DNA of 64,000 bases from Paguma larvata (GCA_030068075.1 CM057833.1:44721587-44785586), one strand, 5' to 3'. Positions 33,421 to 44,883 are shown, counted from the first letter of the stretch. Notes: generated by a model from the letters alone, not told the origin. Made by a program: numbers and translations.

Positions 33421-34434
33421 TTTTTTTAAGTTACGGCAGTATAGAAAACTTCATCTTGTACATACAATTTTAAAACATGCATATGCATATTAAAGGCAGC
33501 ACATACTTCTCTGGGACTCCGCAGACCAATGTGTTTGTTTTCTAGAGATACTGTGAACCTTAAAACTGGTTGTCTTTTTTCTTTGACCACCAGGACACTC
33601 AGAATTGACTCTGTATCACACCAAACAAATGGGACCTTGTTGCATGATTTTATCTGTCATTTATTTCCTTGTTTTCATCTTAGTTATCTAAATAACATTC
33701 CTTATAATGCAGACATCTCTATTAACCCCCTCACATCATCTTTGTGACAAGGTAGGGGTTGAAAAACATAGCATCCTGCTTACAAAGCATCAGATTTTGT
33801 GTGGCAAGTTGCACATGATTCTGGAAAGTGTGTGCACCAAAGACATAAATGCATTCATGGGCTCCTGGCACAGAATACTGAAAACTGGGACGTTTTTAGG
33901 AAATCTGGGCCACATGGCTAGTGCTTAGGCAGTAAACTTCCCTAGGGGCTACAGTGCCCTTGGTAGTTTGCTATCGTGTCCTTGACATCCCCAAGCCATG
34001 GCTGGGGAGTATTACAGAAATACTTATAAGGAACTGCTGGTACAGAATACAACCTTTAATTTCTGAATAAAGTTTGGGTGGGAGGTTGGAGGGTTGCGAG
34101 AAGCGCAAAACCATAATTGGAAAGGAAAAAATGTCCTCTTCGATTAACTCACATGCATCAGTGGGCGCTTCTAAAAACCAACACCAAAACCAAAACCACT
34201 CACCACACTTACAAAATTGGTTATGTTTATTTCCGAAGAAACAGAGGAGTCTTCTGATCTCTAAGTCACAGAGCACCATGCCTCCTTAGGTTGAGCAAGC
34301 ATTCCTATACCATGTGTGCATACATCAAGTTGGTCCATGCAATCAATACAGAAGAGGTAAAGAATATTGGCAGGAAAATCAATGGTGATAAATCTAGGAG
34401 TGAACCCTGAGAGAGAAATCAGAAGAGGGAGTAT
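33421..34434. other. Unassigned unique sequence
   Basis: 1 kb without a recognised repeat. The 102-codon minus frame at 33971-34279 has no domain. Confidence 0.45.
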
Positions 34435-34510
34435 GGGGTACAAAGACCACAGGCTGTGGAGTCATGCCAGCTTGTATCACGATGCCAGTTCCTTGACCTA
34501 CAGCTGTGAT
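34435..34510 (+). repeat. Possible MIR head fragment
   Basis: 'caggctgtggagtcatgcc' followed by 'agttccttgacctacagc' is MIR-like but short. Confidence 0.4.
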
Positions 34511-34754
34511 TCTGGAGATCTGATGCCTCCTTGCTGAGTTCCACTCTCATTTGGCTGTATGAGCCCTGACCTACGGACTGCCAGTGACGTCACAGACATG
34601 GAAGGGCTCTGAAAACAACAGAGTGGTCAGCAGATTCAAGGGACTGCTGTGAGTAAAATTTTGTAGAGAAGAAATCTTTCCATGGGCACTTCTTGAGATT
34701 GTAGATGACTAATAGTCATGTGTTAGAGGCAGGGTAAAACAATCTCTCAAGGAT

Positions 34755-34990
34755 AAACTATTCAATTCAACTCAGCCAGATTTTACTGAGCACCTAGTAT
34801 ATCTTGTACGCTCAAAATGAAGCTGGGGATACAGTGATACACAACATAGACAACCAACAGTGATAGCAATATCAACAGTTTTAAGCGAATATGCAAAACT
34901 CCATGAAAGGCAAAGTCTAGGATGTCATGGGAACACAGAGGTGGCACATCTAACCCTCTCTTGGAAGGTCAGGAAAGACTTTGTAAATAT
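34755..34990 (-). repeat. L2 fragment
   Basis: 'tttactgagcacctagtat', 'gggatacagtgatacacaa' and 'ggtcaggaaagactttgta' are the complement L2 3' end and body. Confidence 0.8.
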
Positions 34991-34995
34991 GTGGT

Positions 34996-35051
<56 letters not shown>

Positions 35052-35062
35052 CAGAGAGAGAG
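34996..35062 (+). repeat. (GA)n microsatellite
   Basis: 67 bases of GA dinucleotide with two 'gaca' interruptions and one 'aaag' interruption. Confidence 0.97.
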
Positions 35063-35274
35063 ATATCTCCAGAGAAATAATCAAAGCTCCAGTGCTTTTA
35101 TATCAACACTGCTTCTCCTTGCTACTTTCTGGTCTTCGGATTTTCTTTGATTTTGTTTCTCTCATTACCAAAAACTGTCCCATCAACTTGAGGAAGAATC
35201 CTGGGGTGTAGGCCTAGAGTTTACTCTTCACGCCCCCCACCATGTTAACTCGTTACCGCTACTTCAATAAAAAT

Positions 35275-35460
35275 AATCAGAGCTAACATTGGTTGAGTCT
35301 GTCCCATGTACCATGTACTTTGCTAAACTAGAGCTTCCAATTTTTTCTCAGTTAATCTTCATAGTGATGGCATACAGGTGGTTGGTTTATTTTTCTTTGG
35401 TGTAGGGATCAGGAAATGGGAGTCTCACAAAAGTGAAGTAACTTACACCTCTGTGAGGGG
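35275..35460 (-). repeat. MIR fragment
   Basis: 'tcccatgtaccatgtactttg', 'tctcagttaatcttcata' and 'caaaagtgaagtaactta' are in complement order. Confidence 0.6.
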
Positions 35461-35493
35461 TGAAATGAGGGCTTACACCTCTGAGAAGGGGTG
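35430..35493 (+). repeat. Imperfect 28-bp tandem dimer
   Basis: 'cttacacctctgtgaggggtg' at 35440 is repeated as 'cttacacctctgagaaggggtg' at 35471. It lies at the end of the MIR and starts a G/A-rich stretch. Confidence 0.7.
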
Positions 35494-36531
35494 AAGGATG
35501 GGGGCACAAAAATTTGGACTGCGGCTGCAAGACTCCACTTGACCCCCACCCCCACTCCACAGTCCTTGCTCTCACTCGTCTGGAAGACCACAGTCGTCTC
35601 CTAATCACCATCTTCCTAGCTCCTTCCTACCCTCTGCAATCTACTTTTCTCCCATGAGAAGTTTGGGGCTGATGTCACAGGAGCTTCATCCTCCAAGTGG
35701 TTTGACCCCAACACATAATAGTTGAAATTTGAAAAATCATATAACTGTAGTCCTCTAATAACATTTATCAGAGGAACACAAGAACATGATTTCCTTTCAA
35801 TCAAAGTGATGAAACCTTGGGCGCACAGATCCTTTTCTTCCCTGGGGAATGTAGCAACCTAGTTATCTACTCAAATTATTCTGACCTTCCAAGGCCAAGT
35901 CCTGTTAGCCCTTCCTAATCCAAAAATAATTAGTGGATAACAGACCCTCGCTTGTTGAGACAGAGTTATTTGTAAGCAATCTTGTCTGGAGCAAATGATT
36001 TTGCAGGAATCGCTAACCCTAATAGATTCTCCCGAGCTCTTGCCACCTGCTTTCCTGAGCCCCCTGTCATCTCTGACAATGAAAGGGCAGTCAGGTCACA
36101 GTGTCAAGCCTGGAGACACAAAGTCACCACCACACTGTCACTGATGAGGAGAATTAGGCTCACTCACCAACCATCTGGAGAGAAGACTGGATGGATGGGC
36201 AGAAGCATTCTAAGGAGGTAAACAGCAGAGAGATTAAAAAGACAGGGGCACTTATTCAAAACAGCGGTACTTGGCTGGCTCTCAGAAGTGTTTCAATATT
36301 TGTTGGCAGAGAATAGCAAAGGAAGAAAAAAACCAAATCACCAAAATGGCCTGTGATAGCCTCAAGATTCCTGAAGGATCCTCAGCATTCTACAGCAGCT
36401 GATGTAAGAACTGAATTGAATTTAGTGTCAGGGGAGGGACAGGAACCTGAAGCATAATGTTCAAATCAATGTTCACCCCTGCTCAATATCTGAAAATAGG
36501 AACAGACCCCAAAAGGGAGGCCACTTTAGAG
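35494..36531. other. Unassigned unique sequence
   Basis: 1.04 kb without recognised repeats. Frames of 60-79 codons only. Confidence 0.45.
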
Positions 36532-36719
36532 CAGGGGTTCTCAAACTTGAGTGGACATGAGCAGCACCTAGAAGGCTTGTTAGGGAACAGATCGCTGACC
36601 CTTCCCCCAGAGTTCCTGGTTCAGCAGGTCTGGTGTATTGGCCTGAGAATTTGAGTTTCTAACCAATATCCAGGTGGGGCTGATCTTCTGGTCCAGGGGC
36701 CACATTCTGAGAACCATGG
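36532..36719 (+). mobile_element. hAT-Charlie MITE (MER5-like), complete
   Basis: Terminal inverted repeats 'caggggttctca' and (complement) 'ccatggttctca' enclose 188 bases with 'ttcctggttcagcaggtctg' in the middle. Flanked by an 8-bp target duplication differing at one base ('ctttagag' at 36524, 'ctttatag' at 36720), as expected for hAT elements. Confidence 0.9.
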
Positions 36720-36814
36720 CTTTATAGAAGAGAAGGAAAGGCAATTAGGGACAAAGGCAGCATCAACTATAACCAATAGGTGCAAAGTATTATATTACAT
36801 AAGCATGGCCTTAC

Positions 36815-37465
36815 TATTTTTTTTTTCAACAGTTAAGTAATACATTTTATGTTTTAACTGAAGTCTAGTTGACCCACAATGTCACATTAGTTTCAGGTGT
36901 CCAACATGGTCATTCCACAACTGTATACATTGGGCTATGCTCACCACCAGTGTAGCTACCATCTGCCACCATGCAATACCACTACAATAGCAGTGACTAT
37001 ACTCCTTATGCTGAACCTTTCATCCCCACGACTTATTCATTCCATAACTGGAAGTCTATACCCCCCCATTCTCCTTCACCCATTTTTCTCATCTCCCCTA
37101 TGCCTGTTCCCTCTGGTAACCGTCAGTTTGTTCTCTGTATTTATAGGTCTGTTTCTGCCTTTGTGTATTTTGCTTTTTAAAGTCCACATATAAGTGGAAT
37201 CATATGGTTTCTGTCTTTCTCTGACCAACTTATTTCACTCACACTAATACCATGGAACCTCTAGTTCCCTCCATGTTGTTGCAAATGGCAAAATCTCATT
37301 CTTTTTTATGGCTAATATTTCATTGCATGTATATTTCATGTTTTTGGGTAAATAGTAGTAGAATTACTGGATTATATGGTATTTCCATTATTGAGAAACC
37401 TCTATACTGTTTTTCACATTGAATGAACCAATATACTTTCCTATCAACAGTACACAAACGTCATT
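36815..37465 (-). mobile_element. L1 (L1MA/carnivore type) 3' fragment
   Basis: The complement of the L1 3' UTR and ORF2 end is clear: 'cacattagtttcaggtgtcc', 'gtgtagctaccatctgcc', 'gacttattcattccataac', 'ccacatataagtggaatca', 'ccatgttgttgcaaatggc', 'ggattatatggtatttcc'. Internal deletion near 37320-37350. Truncated at its 5' end (right side). Confidence 0.92.
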
Positions 37466-37489
37466 CAATTTTAATAAGCACGAAAGAGG

Positions 37490-37522
37490 TTTTATAAACC
37501 ACATTCTACAGATGAGGAAACT
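37490..37522 (-). repeat. Possible MIR core scrap
   Basis: 'ttctacagatgaggaaactg' is a complement-MIR core word directly joined to the truncated SINE. Confidence 0.45.
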
Positions 37523-37690
37523 GATCAGGTCATGATCTCACAGTTCATGAGTTTGAGCCCCGCGTCGGGCTCTGTGTAGACAGCTCAGAGCCTGGAGCCT
37601 GCTTTGGATTCTGCACCTCCTACTCTCTCTGCCCCTCCCCTCCTCATACATGTTCTATCTCTCTCTCAAAAATAAATTAAAAAAAAAAAA
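37523..37690 (+). mobile_element. CAN-SINE, 5' truncated
   Basis: Begins inside the element at 'atcaggtcatgatctcac', then 'gagtttgagccccgcgtc', 'ggctctgtgtagacagctc', a CT-rich body and an A-tail. The A-box part is absent, so it was truncated at insertion or joined by deletion to the MIR scrap before it. Confidence 0.92.
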
Positions 37691-38984
37691 TCTGGGTCTT
37701 CCAGACCTTAAAATGGCCCTGTTTGTTCTCAAAACAAAACAAAATAAAAAAGTTCCAGCTCCAGGTGAATCTCAAGAAGATCTAAGAGTTCCTGAAACTA
37801 CTGTGCCTTCCATAAAAATGCTACTCAGAACTTTCCCTCCAAGAGACAGAAATTCAACCCACCCCCACAAGTCTCTATTGCCCCAATCCAAAAGACCTGA
37901 GATGAAATGCACCAAGGAATGGAGACCCACCACTCACAGATCATCCCTAAGAGAGGACAGAGAAGCTGAAGCACACTTTGTGGGTCCCCAGGGTGGTGTG
38001 CTATGTTGCCAACTGAGGGACTCTAATGACTTAACTGTCTATGTGCAGATTTGGGAATCCTTCAGAACTGTAAGTTGTTCTGGTACAAGGGACTGTGCAT
38101 CTGACCTAAAGATGAGACTTCAGATATGGAGATAAGTACTTTTTTGCCAGACATCTATGGGCAAGTCCCATAACTTCTCTGAATTTTGGAACTATTCATG
38201 TTGCCTGAAAATGGAACTGAAAAATGGAACTATTCATGGCAACTAAAGGACCCTGCATGACTCACAAGAGCCTCGAGTAAAATAATCCAAGTATGTATAC
38301 ATTTGTTGAGTTATTAGCTGCCGTATCACAAAGGAACAGGAATCACAAGTGACAGATAACTGCAGGCTAGTGCGAAAGGGAGGTGAAGGTAGATCTTCAC
38401 TGAGGACCTGACTGTGGCTTCTCCACTTTGGGATTTTGCATTTTGTCAAGTGATTAGCTTCCTGGCCATAGTTTCCTCAACTGAGATATGGAGATGCCCA
38501 TACCCATGAGACTTCACAGCATGGTGTAGTATTCTCTCTTGTTTATCTGTGGCACACTTTTAGATCTTAGAATTTGTAGGAAATGATTGAATGGATTTAA
38601 AAATTTCTAATAGAAATATCAGCTATAATTGTGGCCCAATCACTGTACGGTCTATGTTGCGGTCTCATTCGCTAGCCCTGTCTTTACTACTGTCTCATTT
38701 CCTGAGGACTGTGTCCCCTTAAGCTATTCTTGAACCATAGCTCTAAGGCCCACGTCCTCCCTCCTTGTTGATACCTTGACCTCACGCCCCTTTCTTCCCC
38801 CTTGCTCACAGAAATAAAATGGTGTTTTACTATCACCATTCAAAGAGCTCCACTTAAAGTTCTGTGCCACAGACACCTCCATAACAATGTTGAAAGATGA
38901 ATTTTCTATTTTGCTCAAAAAGTTTGGAGCACAACTTTGAAAGGTTTAGAGTACATCACGGTGCCTGGGCCACTGGTGAGGAGT
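37691..38984. other. Unassigned unique sequence
   Basis: 1.3 kb. The word 'ggaactattcatg' occurs twice (38189 and 38226), a local microduplication. The 161-codon frame at 37650-38135 starts in the SINE tail and has no domain. Confidence 0.45.
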
Positions 38985-39190
38985 AGGGGGAACAGAAAAC
39001 CTGGTCCTCATGAGGTAGAGACTCTGCTTAGGTCACTGAACCCCAGTTTCCTAATTTCTAATACATGGATGGTAATGCCGACCCCTGCTGATCTCCAGGG
39101 TTGTTGTGAGAATCAAAAGATGTGAAATCAAACAGAGGAGCATAGCATAATAACAGCATAGCACTACAAGCCCTAAAACCATAAATATAG
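38985..39190 (+). repeat. MIR relic
   Basis: 'ctgaaccccagtttcctaat', 'ccagggttgttgtgagaat' and a degraded tail follow forward MIR. Confidence 0.75.
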
Positions 39191-39214
39191 TAACTACTCT
39201 TGGAATCACACAAG

Positions 39215-39440
39215 CAGCAGAACACAGTGGCTAAGAGGGCGGTGGTTAAAATATGGGCTCTGGACCTACACTCATGGCTTCAAACCCCAGCTCTCCCACT
39301 TACTAGATGTGGGCCTCTGGGAAAGTGATTGAACCTCTTGGGCCTCAGGTGACTCATCTGTGAAAGAGGCTAGGATGAGTTAAAACAGGGAAAGCATCCG
39401 GAACAGTGCTGGACACAGTGAAGCAAGGTGCTCTTACCAT
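39215..39440 (+). repeat. MIR, nearly full length
   Basis: 'acagtggctaagagggc', 'atgggctctggacctacac', 'tctcccacttactagatgtg', 'gaacctcttgggcctcagg' and 'ggaacagtgctggacacag' cover the whole MIR, including its tRNA-like head. Confidence 0.92.
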
Positions 39441-39794
39441 TACCGTCCACAACGTCCTTAATGTTTGGGCTGCCTCTCTTTCTTACTAGAGCACCGTCCT
39501 CTGGGATTCCATGTTCTCCACCTGCAAGGTGGCAGTTACCACATGGGGTGCCTTCCTATCCCTTCTCCAATGAGGGACACAGCAACATAGATGATGTGGG
39601 GGTGGAGTAGGTTATACTCCCTTGATAAAAACTTCACAGTCTCATTATCATGTACATTTTTAAAAGCAACAACCAGCCAATCAATCAACTTTTCTATATG
39701 GGCTTTAGGAGGATTTCTGAATTTCCTCTTTGAGTATTTATCAATTTTCATAAATAAAGTCACGTAAATGAAAAACATCACAGTGTAGGGTAAA
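39441..39794. other. Unassigned sequence
   Basis: Nothing recognised between two MIR copies. The 96-codon minus frame at 39536-39826 has no domain. Confidence 0.4.
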
Positions 39795-40005
39795 AGAATT
39801 TTATTTTGAGCCAGATCCAGGTTCAAATCCTACATCCAGCAGTTATTACTGATATGATATATGGTCAAATGACTTAACCTCTCTGTGTCTCTGTTTCCTC
39901 ATCTGCAAAATAGATACAATAGTGATTATTAGCTCACAGGGCTATTGTGAAGGTCAAATTAGGGTTCATGTAAAGTGCCTAGACCAACCCCTGGTGCACA
40001 CAAGG
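39795..40005 (+). repeat. MIR, nearly full length
   Basis: 'ccaggttcaaatcctacat', 'gacttaacctctctgtgtct', 'ctgtttcctcatctgcaaa' and 'cagggctattgtgaaggtc' are close to the consensus. Confidence 0.92.
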
Positions 40006-40979
40006 ACTGCTGGATAGTTTACTCTGTGATGTTTTTCCCGATGCTTCAAAGACAGTGATAAAAGGAAAGGCTTTGATGAATGATGCAAGAGGCAAGAGCA
40101 AGCATGCTCTGTGGTGGCCAGGGCATGCTGTGTCACTTTGGAAAAACCCCTTTCTCTCTTTGGGTCTTTGTTTAAAAAAAATCTATTACCATTTTAGGAA
40201 AGCCCAATTCTTTCCTGACAGAGCCAGCCCCATGAGCACATCTCTAACACTCAGTGCCAGACTCAAATGTTCATACCATCTGAACCCCACTGGCGCTAGT
40301 GGTAGTTGTGAGCCTACAGAGAATGCAATTCCATAGGCAATGTGGTGGATGCACTTCTCCCAGACAGTCATCAAGAAACCACGGAACATAGCCACATCCA
40401 TTGCTGGACTAGTAGTTAGCATTTAAGATGCTACCAACACAGTACCCCAAGCCTTTGACTACAGACAGATGGTAGTACAAGAGGCTTGCTATCATCCAGG
40501 TGCCTGTTAGTACATAAATTAGTAACAGAGGAAGGTGTTAGAACTCCTAGGGTCTTAAGTCTTAGTATGATGAGTATAATGGATAGAAAAGGACTAATGA
40601 ATTGGCAATGCCCTTCCAAGTCCTACCTTCAATGGGATGTGGGGAGATAATCCTTTCTGGCCTGATTTGGGCTTCCTTATCTCTCTGAATCATGGTGCTG
40701 CTACTGTTGACAAACATGATCATTCTTTCATCCACTCAACATTGATTCACCAAATATTTCTGAATCTAGTAGAAGCCAGACTATAATCTGTTGGGTCATA
40801 ACAACAACATAAGGTTCACCATGACCCTCTATCCTCTTCTTGTTCTCACCATTTAGAACACTCCTCAGTATAGGGTGACCACTGATACTGAGAGATTGCC
40901 TGTTTATTCCTAAGGGGACCTTTTCTGCTTTTGTTCAATGTCTATTGTTGAGGAACAGCAACACATTAACAGTAATAAA
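40006..40979. other. Unassigned unique sequence
   Basis: Nearly 1 kb without a recognised repeat. The 93-codon frame at 40055-40336 is not a recognisable protein. Confidence 0.45.
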
Positions 40980-41190
40980 GACATCTAATGTTCACTGACT
41001 ACTTCATGTGTCCAAGGCTGAGCCCTGAAATACACCCTCTGGTTTATTTTTCTCAAGAGTGAGTTGGCTTTCTATCATCACATTCCCATTTTCCAGTGAG
41101 GAAACTAAGGTGAAAAGCAGTTAAGCAGCTTGTGCAAAGTCTCACTACTGGAGGCACTGCAGTCTCAGACTGAATCCGTTGCTCTCTAAA
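40980..41190 (-). repeat. MIR relic
   Basis: 'actacttcatgtgtccaagg', 'attttccagtgaggaaacta' and 'agcagcttgtgcaaagtctc' are complement MIR. Confidence 0.75.
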
Positions 41191-41309
41191 ATCAGAGTCA
41201 GACTTGTCACTAGAGCCTGAGCTGCCTTTGGCCACTAGCAAGGTGGAAGGAAGTAGTCAGGATATCTCCTAAATGGGAATCTAGCCTCAACTTCAGTTTC
41301 AATGCCCAT

Positions 41310-41380
41310 GACATGGTAATAAAGAGTTGTTGTGAGGATTTAAAGAGATATACACATGGAATCTCTAAAAGCAACACACA
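41310..41380 (+). repeat. MIR core fragment
   Basis: 'gttgttgtgaggatttaaa' followed by 'gagatatacacatggaa' is the forward MIR segment after the core. Confidence 0.55.
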
Positions 41381-41459
41381 CACTTGATGACAGGTGGTTG
41401 TTACTAGAAACAATCCAAGTACACAACATTGCAGGGAGGCAATGTGGCTTTACATTTCT

Positions 41460-41800
41460 ATTAAAAGATAATTATGCCAAGTCAAACAAGCCAGACAAAA
41501 AAGAGTAGAAGTTGTATGAATTAATAGATAAAAAAATTCTAGAAAATGAAAAGTAATTTATAGAGACAGAAAGCAGATTGATTGTTATCTGAAGACAGGG
41601 GTAAGGCACAGGAGGGAGGGATGACAAAGGAACAAGGAAACTTTCGGAAGTGATGGGTGTTGATTTACCTTGACTGCAGGAATGGTTTCATAAGTATATG
41701 TGTATTTCAAAACAGATCACACTGTATACTTCAGATATGTACAATTTATTGCATATCAATTGTATCTCCACAAAGCTGTTCTTTAAAAGTATTTCTGGCA
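41460..41800 (+). mobile_element. L1 (old L1ME-like) 3' UTR fragment
   Basis: 'caaacaagccagacaaaaaa', 'agagacagaaagcagattg', 'atcacactgtatacttcag' and 'tgcatatcaattgtatctc' are the ordered landmarks of an old L1 3' end. Confidence 0.82.
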
Positions 41801-41835
41801 CCTGAATGTCAACTCTCTGTTTAAAAAGGGGCCCA

Positions 41836-42051
41836 AGGGCTCCTGGGTGGCTCAGTCGGCTGAGCGGCCAACTTCAGCTCAGGTCATGATCTCCTGGTCT
41901 GTGAGTTCGAGCCCCGCATCAGGCTCTGTGCTGATGGCTCAGAGCCTAGAGCCTGCTTCAGATTCTGCGTCTGTCTCTGTCTCTCTGCCCTTCCCCTGCT
42001 CACGTTCTGTCTCTCAAAAATAAATAAATGTTAAAATCATTTAAAAAAAAT
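41836..42051 (+). mobile_element. CAN-SINE, full length
   Basis: 'ctcctgggtggctcagtc' (A-box), 'gagttcgagccccgcatc' (B-box at 41905-41913 intact), 'ggctctgtgctgatggctc', a CT-rich body and 'ctctcaaaaataaataaat'. The 13-bp target duplication 'aaaaaggggccca' is perfect (41823-41835 and 42052-42064). Intact duplications and box sequences suggest one of the younger copies in the window. Confidence 0.98.
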
Positions 42052-42064
42052 AAAAAGGGGCCCA

Positions 42065-42654
42065 TTTTATCTGTACTAGCTCAGTGCTCCTGTCCTTGAA
42101 GGATACCAACCCAGAGCCGGAGCTGAGGGGGCAGCACTCCCATCTCAGCAAACCTCCCGTTTCTCTCTCTCACTCTGTCATGTGACAGGAGGAGATGACC
42201 ATACAGCGATGATGGGAGCAGGTGGGTACCTGGCAAGTCGGGGAGCTTCAGAAGCAGTTTTTGATCATTTGATGAAGTCTCGAGCGACATAATGAGGAGA
42301 AGCTTTTGTTAAAGGGCTTTTAATAATTCTCAGTCTAGTCCAACACTGATCCAGACAATTTTGTTTAATTAAGGTGGTTTTTGAACCGTGAGTCAATGGG
42401 CATTTTCAATGGGGTCAACCATACCAACTGGCAATGGAGACTCCAGAAGACACGGTTATGACAACAAAGGCAATTGTTCAGATAGATCGGGAACTGAAAA
42501 TATTTCTGACTTGCTGGCACATCATAGTAAGTGAGGAATCAATACTATCTGATACATTCTTTTTTGCTTGGGCAAAACACAACCTTTATGTGTTCTGAAA
42601 ACTCACTTTTATTGGGTGCTTAAAAGTAAGGAGAAAACATACATGACAATCATT
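42065..42654. other. Unassigned unique sequence
   Basis: Nothing recognised. 42290-42430 ('gggcttttaataattctcag', 'ttgtttaattaaggtgg') is AT-core rich. Confidence 0.4.
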
Positions 42655-42841
42655 GATATAAGTAATAAGTTACCATTTACTGAGGATTTACCTTATGCCA
42701 GGCACTTCCTAAGCACTTCATGAATAACGGCTAATTTCGTCCATATGACAAACCTATTATTTAGACTGCTATCATTATCCCCATTTTAGAGATGAGGATA
42801 CAGAGGCACAAAAAGCTCAGTAGCTTAATTGAAGCCACATG
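42655..42841 (-). repeat. MIR relic
   Basis: 'ttatgccaggcacttccta', 'ctatcattatccccatttta', 'gagatgaggatacagaggc' in complement order. Its head lies at or beyond the SINE insertion. Confidence 0.85.
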
Positions 42842-42858
42842 CCAAAAGGAGCATTTTT

Positions 42859-43072
42859 AAAAAGTGCTTATTTATTTATTTTGAGAGAGAGACAAAGATA
42901 AAGAATGAGCATGGGGAGGAGCAGAGAGAGAGAGGGAGAGAGAGAGAATCCCAAGCAGTCTCCATACTGTCAGTATGGAGCCCAATGTGGGGCTCAAACC
43001 CATAAACCATGAGATCACGACCTGAGCCAAACAACAGTCAGATGCTTAACCAACTGAGCACCCAGGTGGTCC
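42859..43072 (-). mobile_element. CAN-SINE
   Basis: 'cttatttatttattttgaga', a GA-rich body, 'tgagatcacgacctgagcc' and 'aaccaactgagcacccagg' in reverse orientation. Target duplication 'ccaaaaggagcattttta' at 42842 and 'ccaaaagtagcatttta' at 43073. Belongs to the second subfamily, with a perfect 10-bp-arm palindrome at 42960-42980. Confidence 0.97.
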
Positions 43073-43089
43073 CCAAAAGTAGCATTTTA

Positions 43090-43345
43090 ACTATTACTAA
43101 TAATAGCTACTGTTTCTTTAGCATTTACTACATGTTAGACCTTTGCCAAGCACTGTATATGATTTATTTTTTTAAAAAAGTTGTTAAAACCACAACATGA
43201 ACTAGGTACAGCTATTTCCATCTTACAAATGCAGAAACTAAAGTTTTAAAATATTTATTCATCGAAGATCTTACCCTATTAATTACTAGTAGAGCCAGAT
43301 TTATATAACTGCAAATTCGCAGACTACTCTTTAAAGCACATGTTT
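43090..43345 (-). repeat. MIR relic
   Basis: A second MIR in the same orientation: 'gcatttactacatgttagac', 'tccatcttacaaatgcagaa', 'ttactagtagagccagatt', with an A/T-rich insertion near 43166. Confidence 0.75.
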
Positions 43346-43864
43346 TTACATCCCCTTTGGATATCTTTCTCTTCTCAAGTCAGAAAGTTCTATTATTCAG
43401 ATATGGGAGACAGACACATAGACTCCAAAAGGCTGAATGGAACAAAACACCTGTTTAACTATACTTGTATATTTTAGAGTCAGTTATTTCTAAAACCCAG
43501 GGAAGGAATGTACTCTTACTCATGGGAAATGCTTTGGAAAGCAATAAAGTAGATTAAATTAAACTATGGTTTGAAGGTGATGATTTAGCAAACTGCAATG
43601 GGTGTTAGTAAAAATGAAATAGAAGATCTTTTTGCATATTATCTCCCCAAAGAGTATCGCGTAAGGGACGTTCTTTGCACATAAAATAACGAGAATATAG
43701 TACATACAATAAACATAAACTACAATAAATGAAAACTTGCTTTTCCCATAAACTCTGTATGCCAAACCTACACCAATAGGTGGAAAGATATTAAAATATG
43801 ATTTGGAAGAAATGAGAAAGGCTGTAAGCAACTTCTAGCAGGCTTGGGTTCATTAACATATCCC
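43346..43864. other. Unassigned AT-rich sequence
   Basis: No repeat landmark. The 90-codon minus frame at 43559-43831 is unrecognised. Confidence 0.4.
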
Positions 43865-44060
43865 TTCTCCCTTGTATCCCTTCTACTAAACACTAAACAT
43901 TTACTAACACCCACCATGCTCAGAGCAAGGAAGGTGGAGCTGAAGGAGAGATGCTTGCCTCAAGGAATTCATGGTCTAGCAAGGAGAACAGATAGAGTCC
44001 TAAGGCAAGATAATTCAAGAGAGTATAATGAAACCTCTCAAGACTTCCCTACTGTATGTG
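43865..44060 (-). repeat. L2 3'-end fragment
   Basis: 'aaacatttactaacaccca', 'gatgcttgcctcaaggaatt' and 'catggtctagcaaggaga' are the complement L2 3' end. Confidence 0.75.
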
Positions 44061-44069
44061 CATGGCCCC

Positions 44070-44235
44070 TAAGGCTGTAGGTTTAGAGTCGCATCTCCTA
44101 CTAGGACCACACTAGGGAAATCAGCCTTCTGTCCTTCCAATATACCCCATCTTCTTCCCCCCTGGCACTCTTTGGTCCCTCTGCCTGGAATGCCCTGCCC
44201 ATCCATACTTGGGCTCAACACACACATACACATTA
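44070..44235 (+). repeat. L2 fragment
   Basis: 'ttggtccctctgcctggaat' with 'gccctgcccatccatactt' is a strong forward L2 landmark, oriented opposite to its neighbours. Confidence 0.75.
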
Positions 44236-44239
44236 AGCA

Positions 44240-44600
44240 TCCCTTTTCTTGGGAGAATGAAGGAAGGATTCCCAGAGGAAGTGACATGCTTGCTGAAATG
44301 TAAATGAGGAAATGAGGTACTTCAAAGTCCAGAGAGGAGAGGCAAAGGCAAGACAGAAGATCCAGAGGCAGACATGCTGACCTGTGGAAAAGCAGGGTGC
44401 GCGGGGGGAAACCAGTGAGGCACAGGGTACTGGAGTGTGTGGCGTGTGGGAAAAGACAAGAGCATCTGCTGGGCGCAGGTGCCAAGGCTCTGCCTGGCCA
44501 GGTCAGTACTCTGTAAAGGGTTGTGTGTGCCATGGAAGTCCCCAGAAGGGGGCTAAGGAGGGCATTGGTCTAACAGGCGTTTGTTTTGAAAGAAAAAGTG
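44240..44600 (-). repeat. L2 fragment
   Basis: 'gattcccagaggaagtgac', 'cttgctgaaatgtaaatga', 'cagaggcagacatgctgacc' and 'gtggaaaagcagggtgcgc' follow the L2 body in reverse. Confidence 0.6.
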
Positions 44601-44634
44601 TCGGGCTGCTATTCGGAGGGGAGACTACAATTGC

Positions 44635-44755
44635 CCAAATGAGGACACTGAGACTGGGGAAAGGGAAAGACTTTCTAGGATTACAATTAGTGAGACTGGC
44701 CCCTATCCGGAAACCACCACCGTACCAGAGTCCCCATCCACTCTTGGGGTAGGCT
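44635..44755 (-). repeat. MIR fragment
   Basis: 'aaatgaggacactgagactg' and 'ttacaattagtgagactgg' are the complement core and head. Confidence 0.55.
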
Positions 44756-44883
44756 TTGCTTAACATCTTTGTTACCTTATTAACAAGTCTCTTCTAAAAT
44801 GAAATTGAAAGAAGAGTGGGCTCCTGTACCTTTTAATAACTTCTTCTCTTGGCGAAGTAAAAATTCTGACTTCCAATGTCTTT

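Noticed and set aside
37650..38135. 161-codon frame
   Set aside because: It starts in the SINE A-tail and matches no known protein.
41836..42051. tRNA gene, because of A- and B-box sequences
   Set aside because: The boxes belong to the tRNA-derived head of the CAN-SINE; no cloverleaf acceptor stem closes.
42655..43345. A single MIR split by the SINE
   Set aside because: The sequence right of the SINE restarts at the MIR tail, so there are two MIR copies in tandem rather than one split copy.
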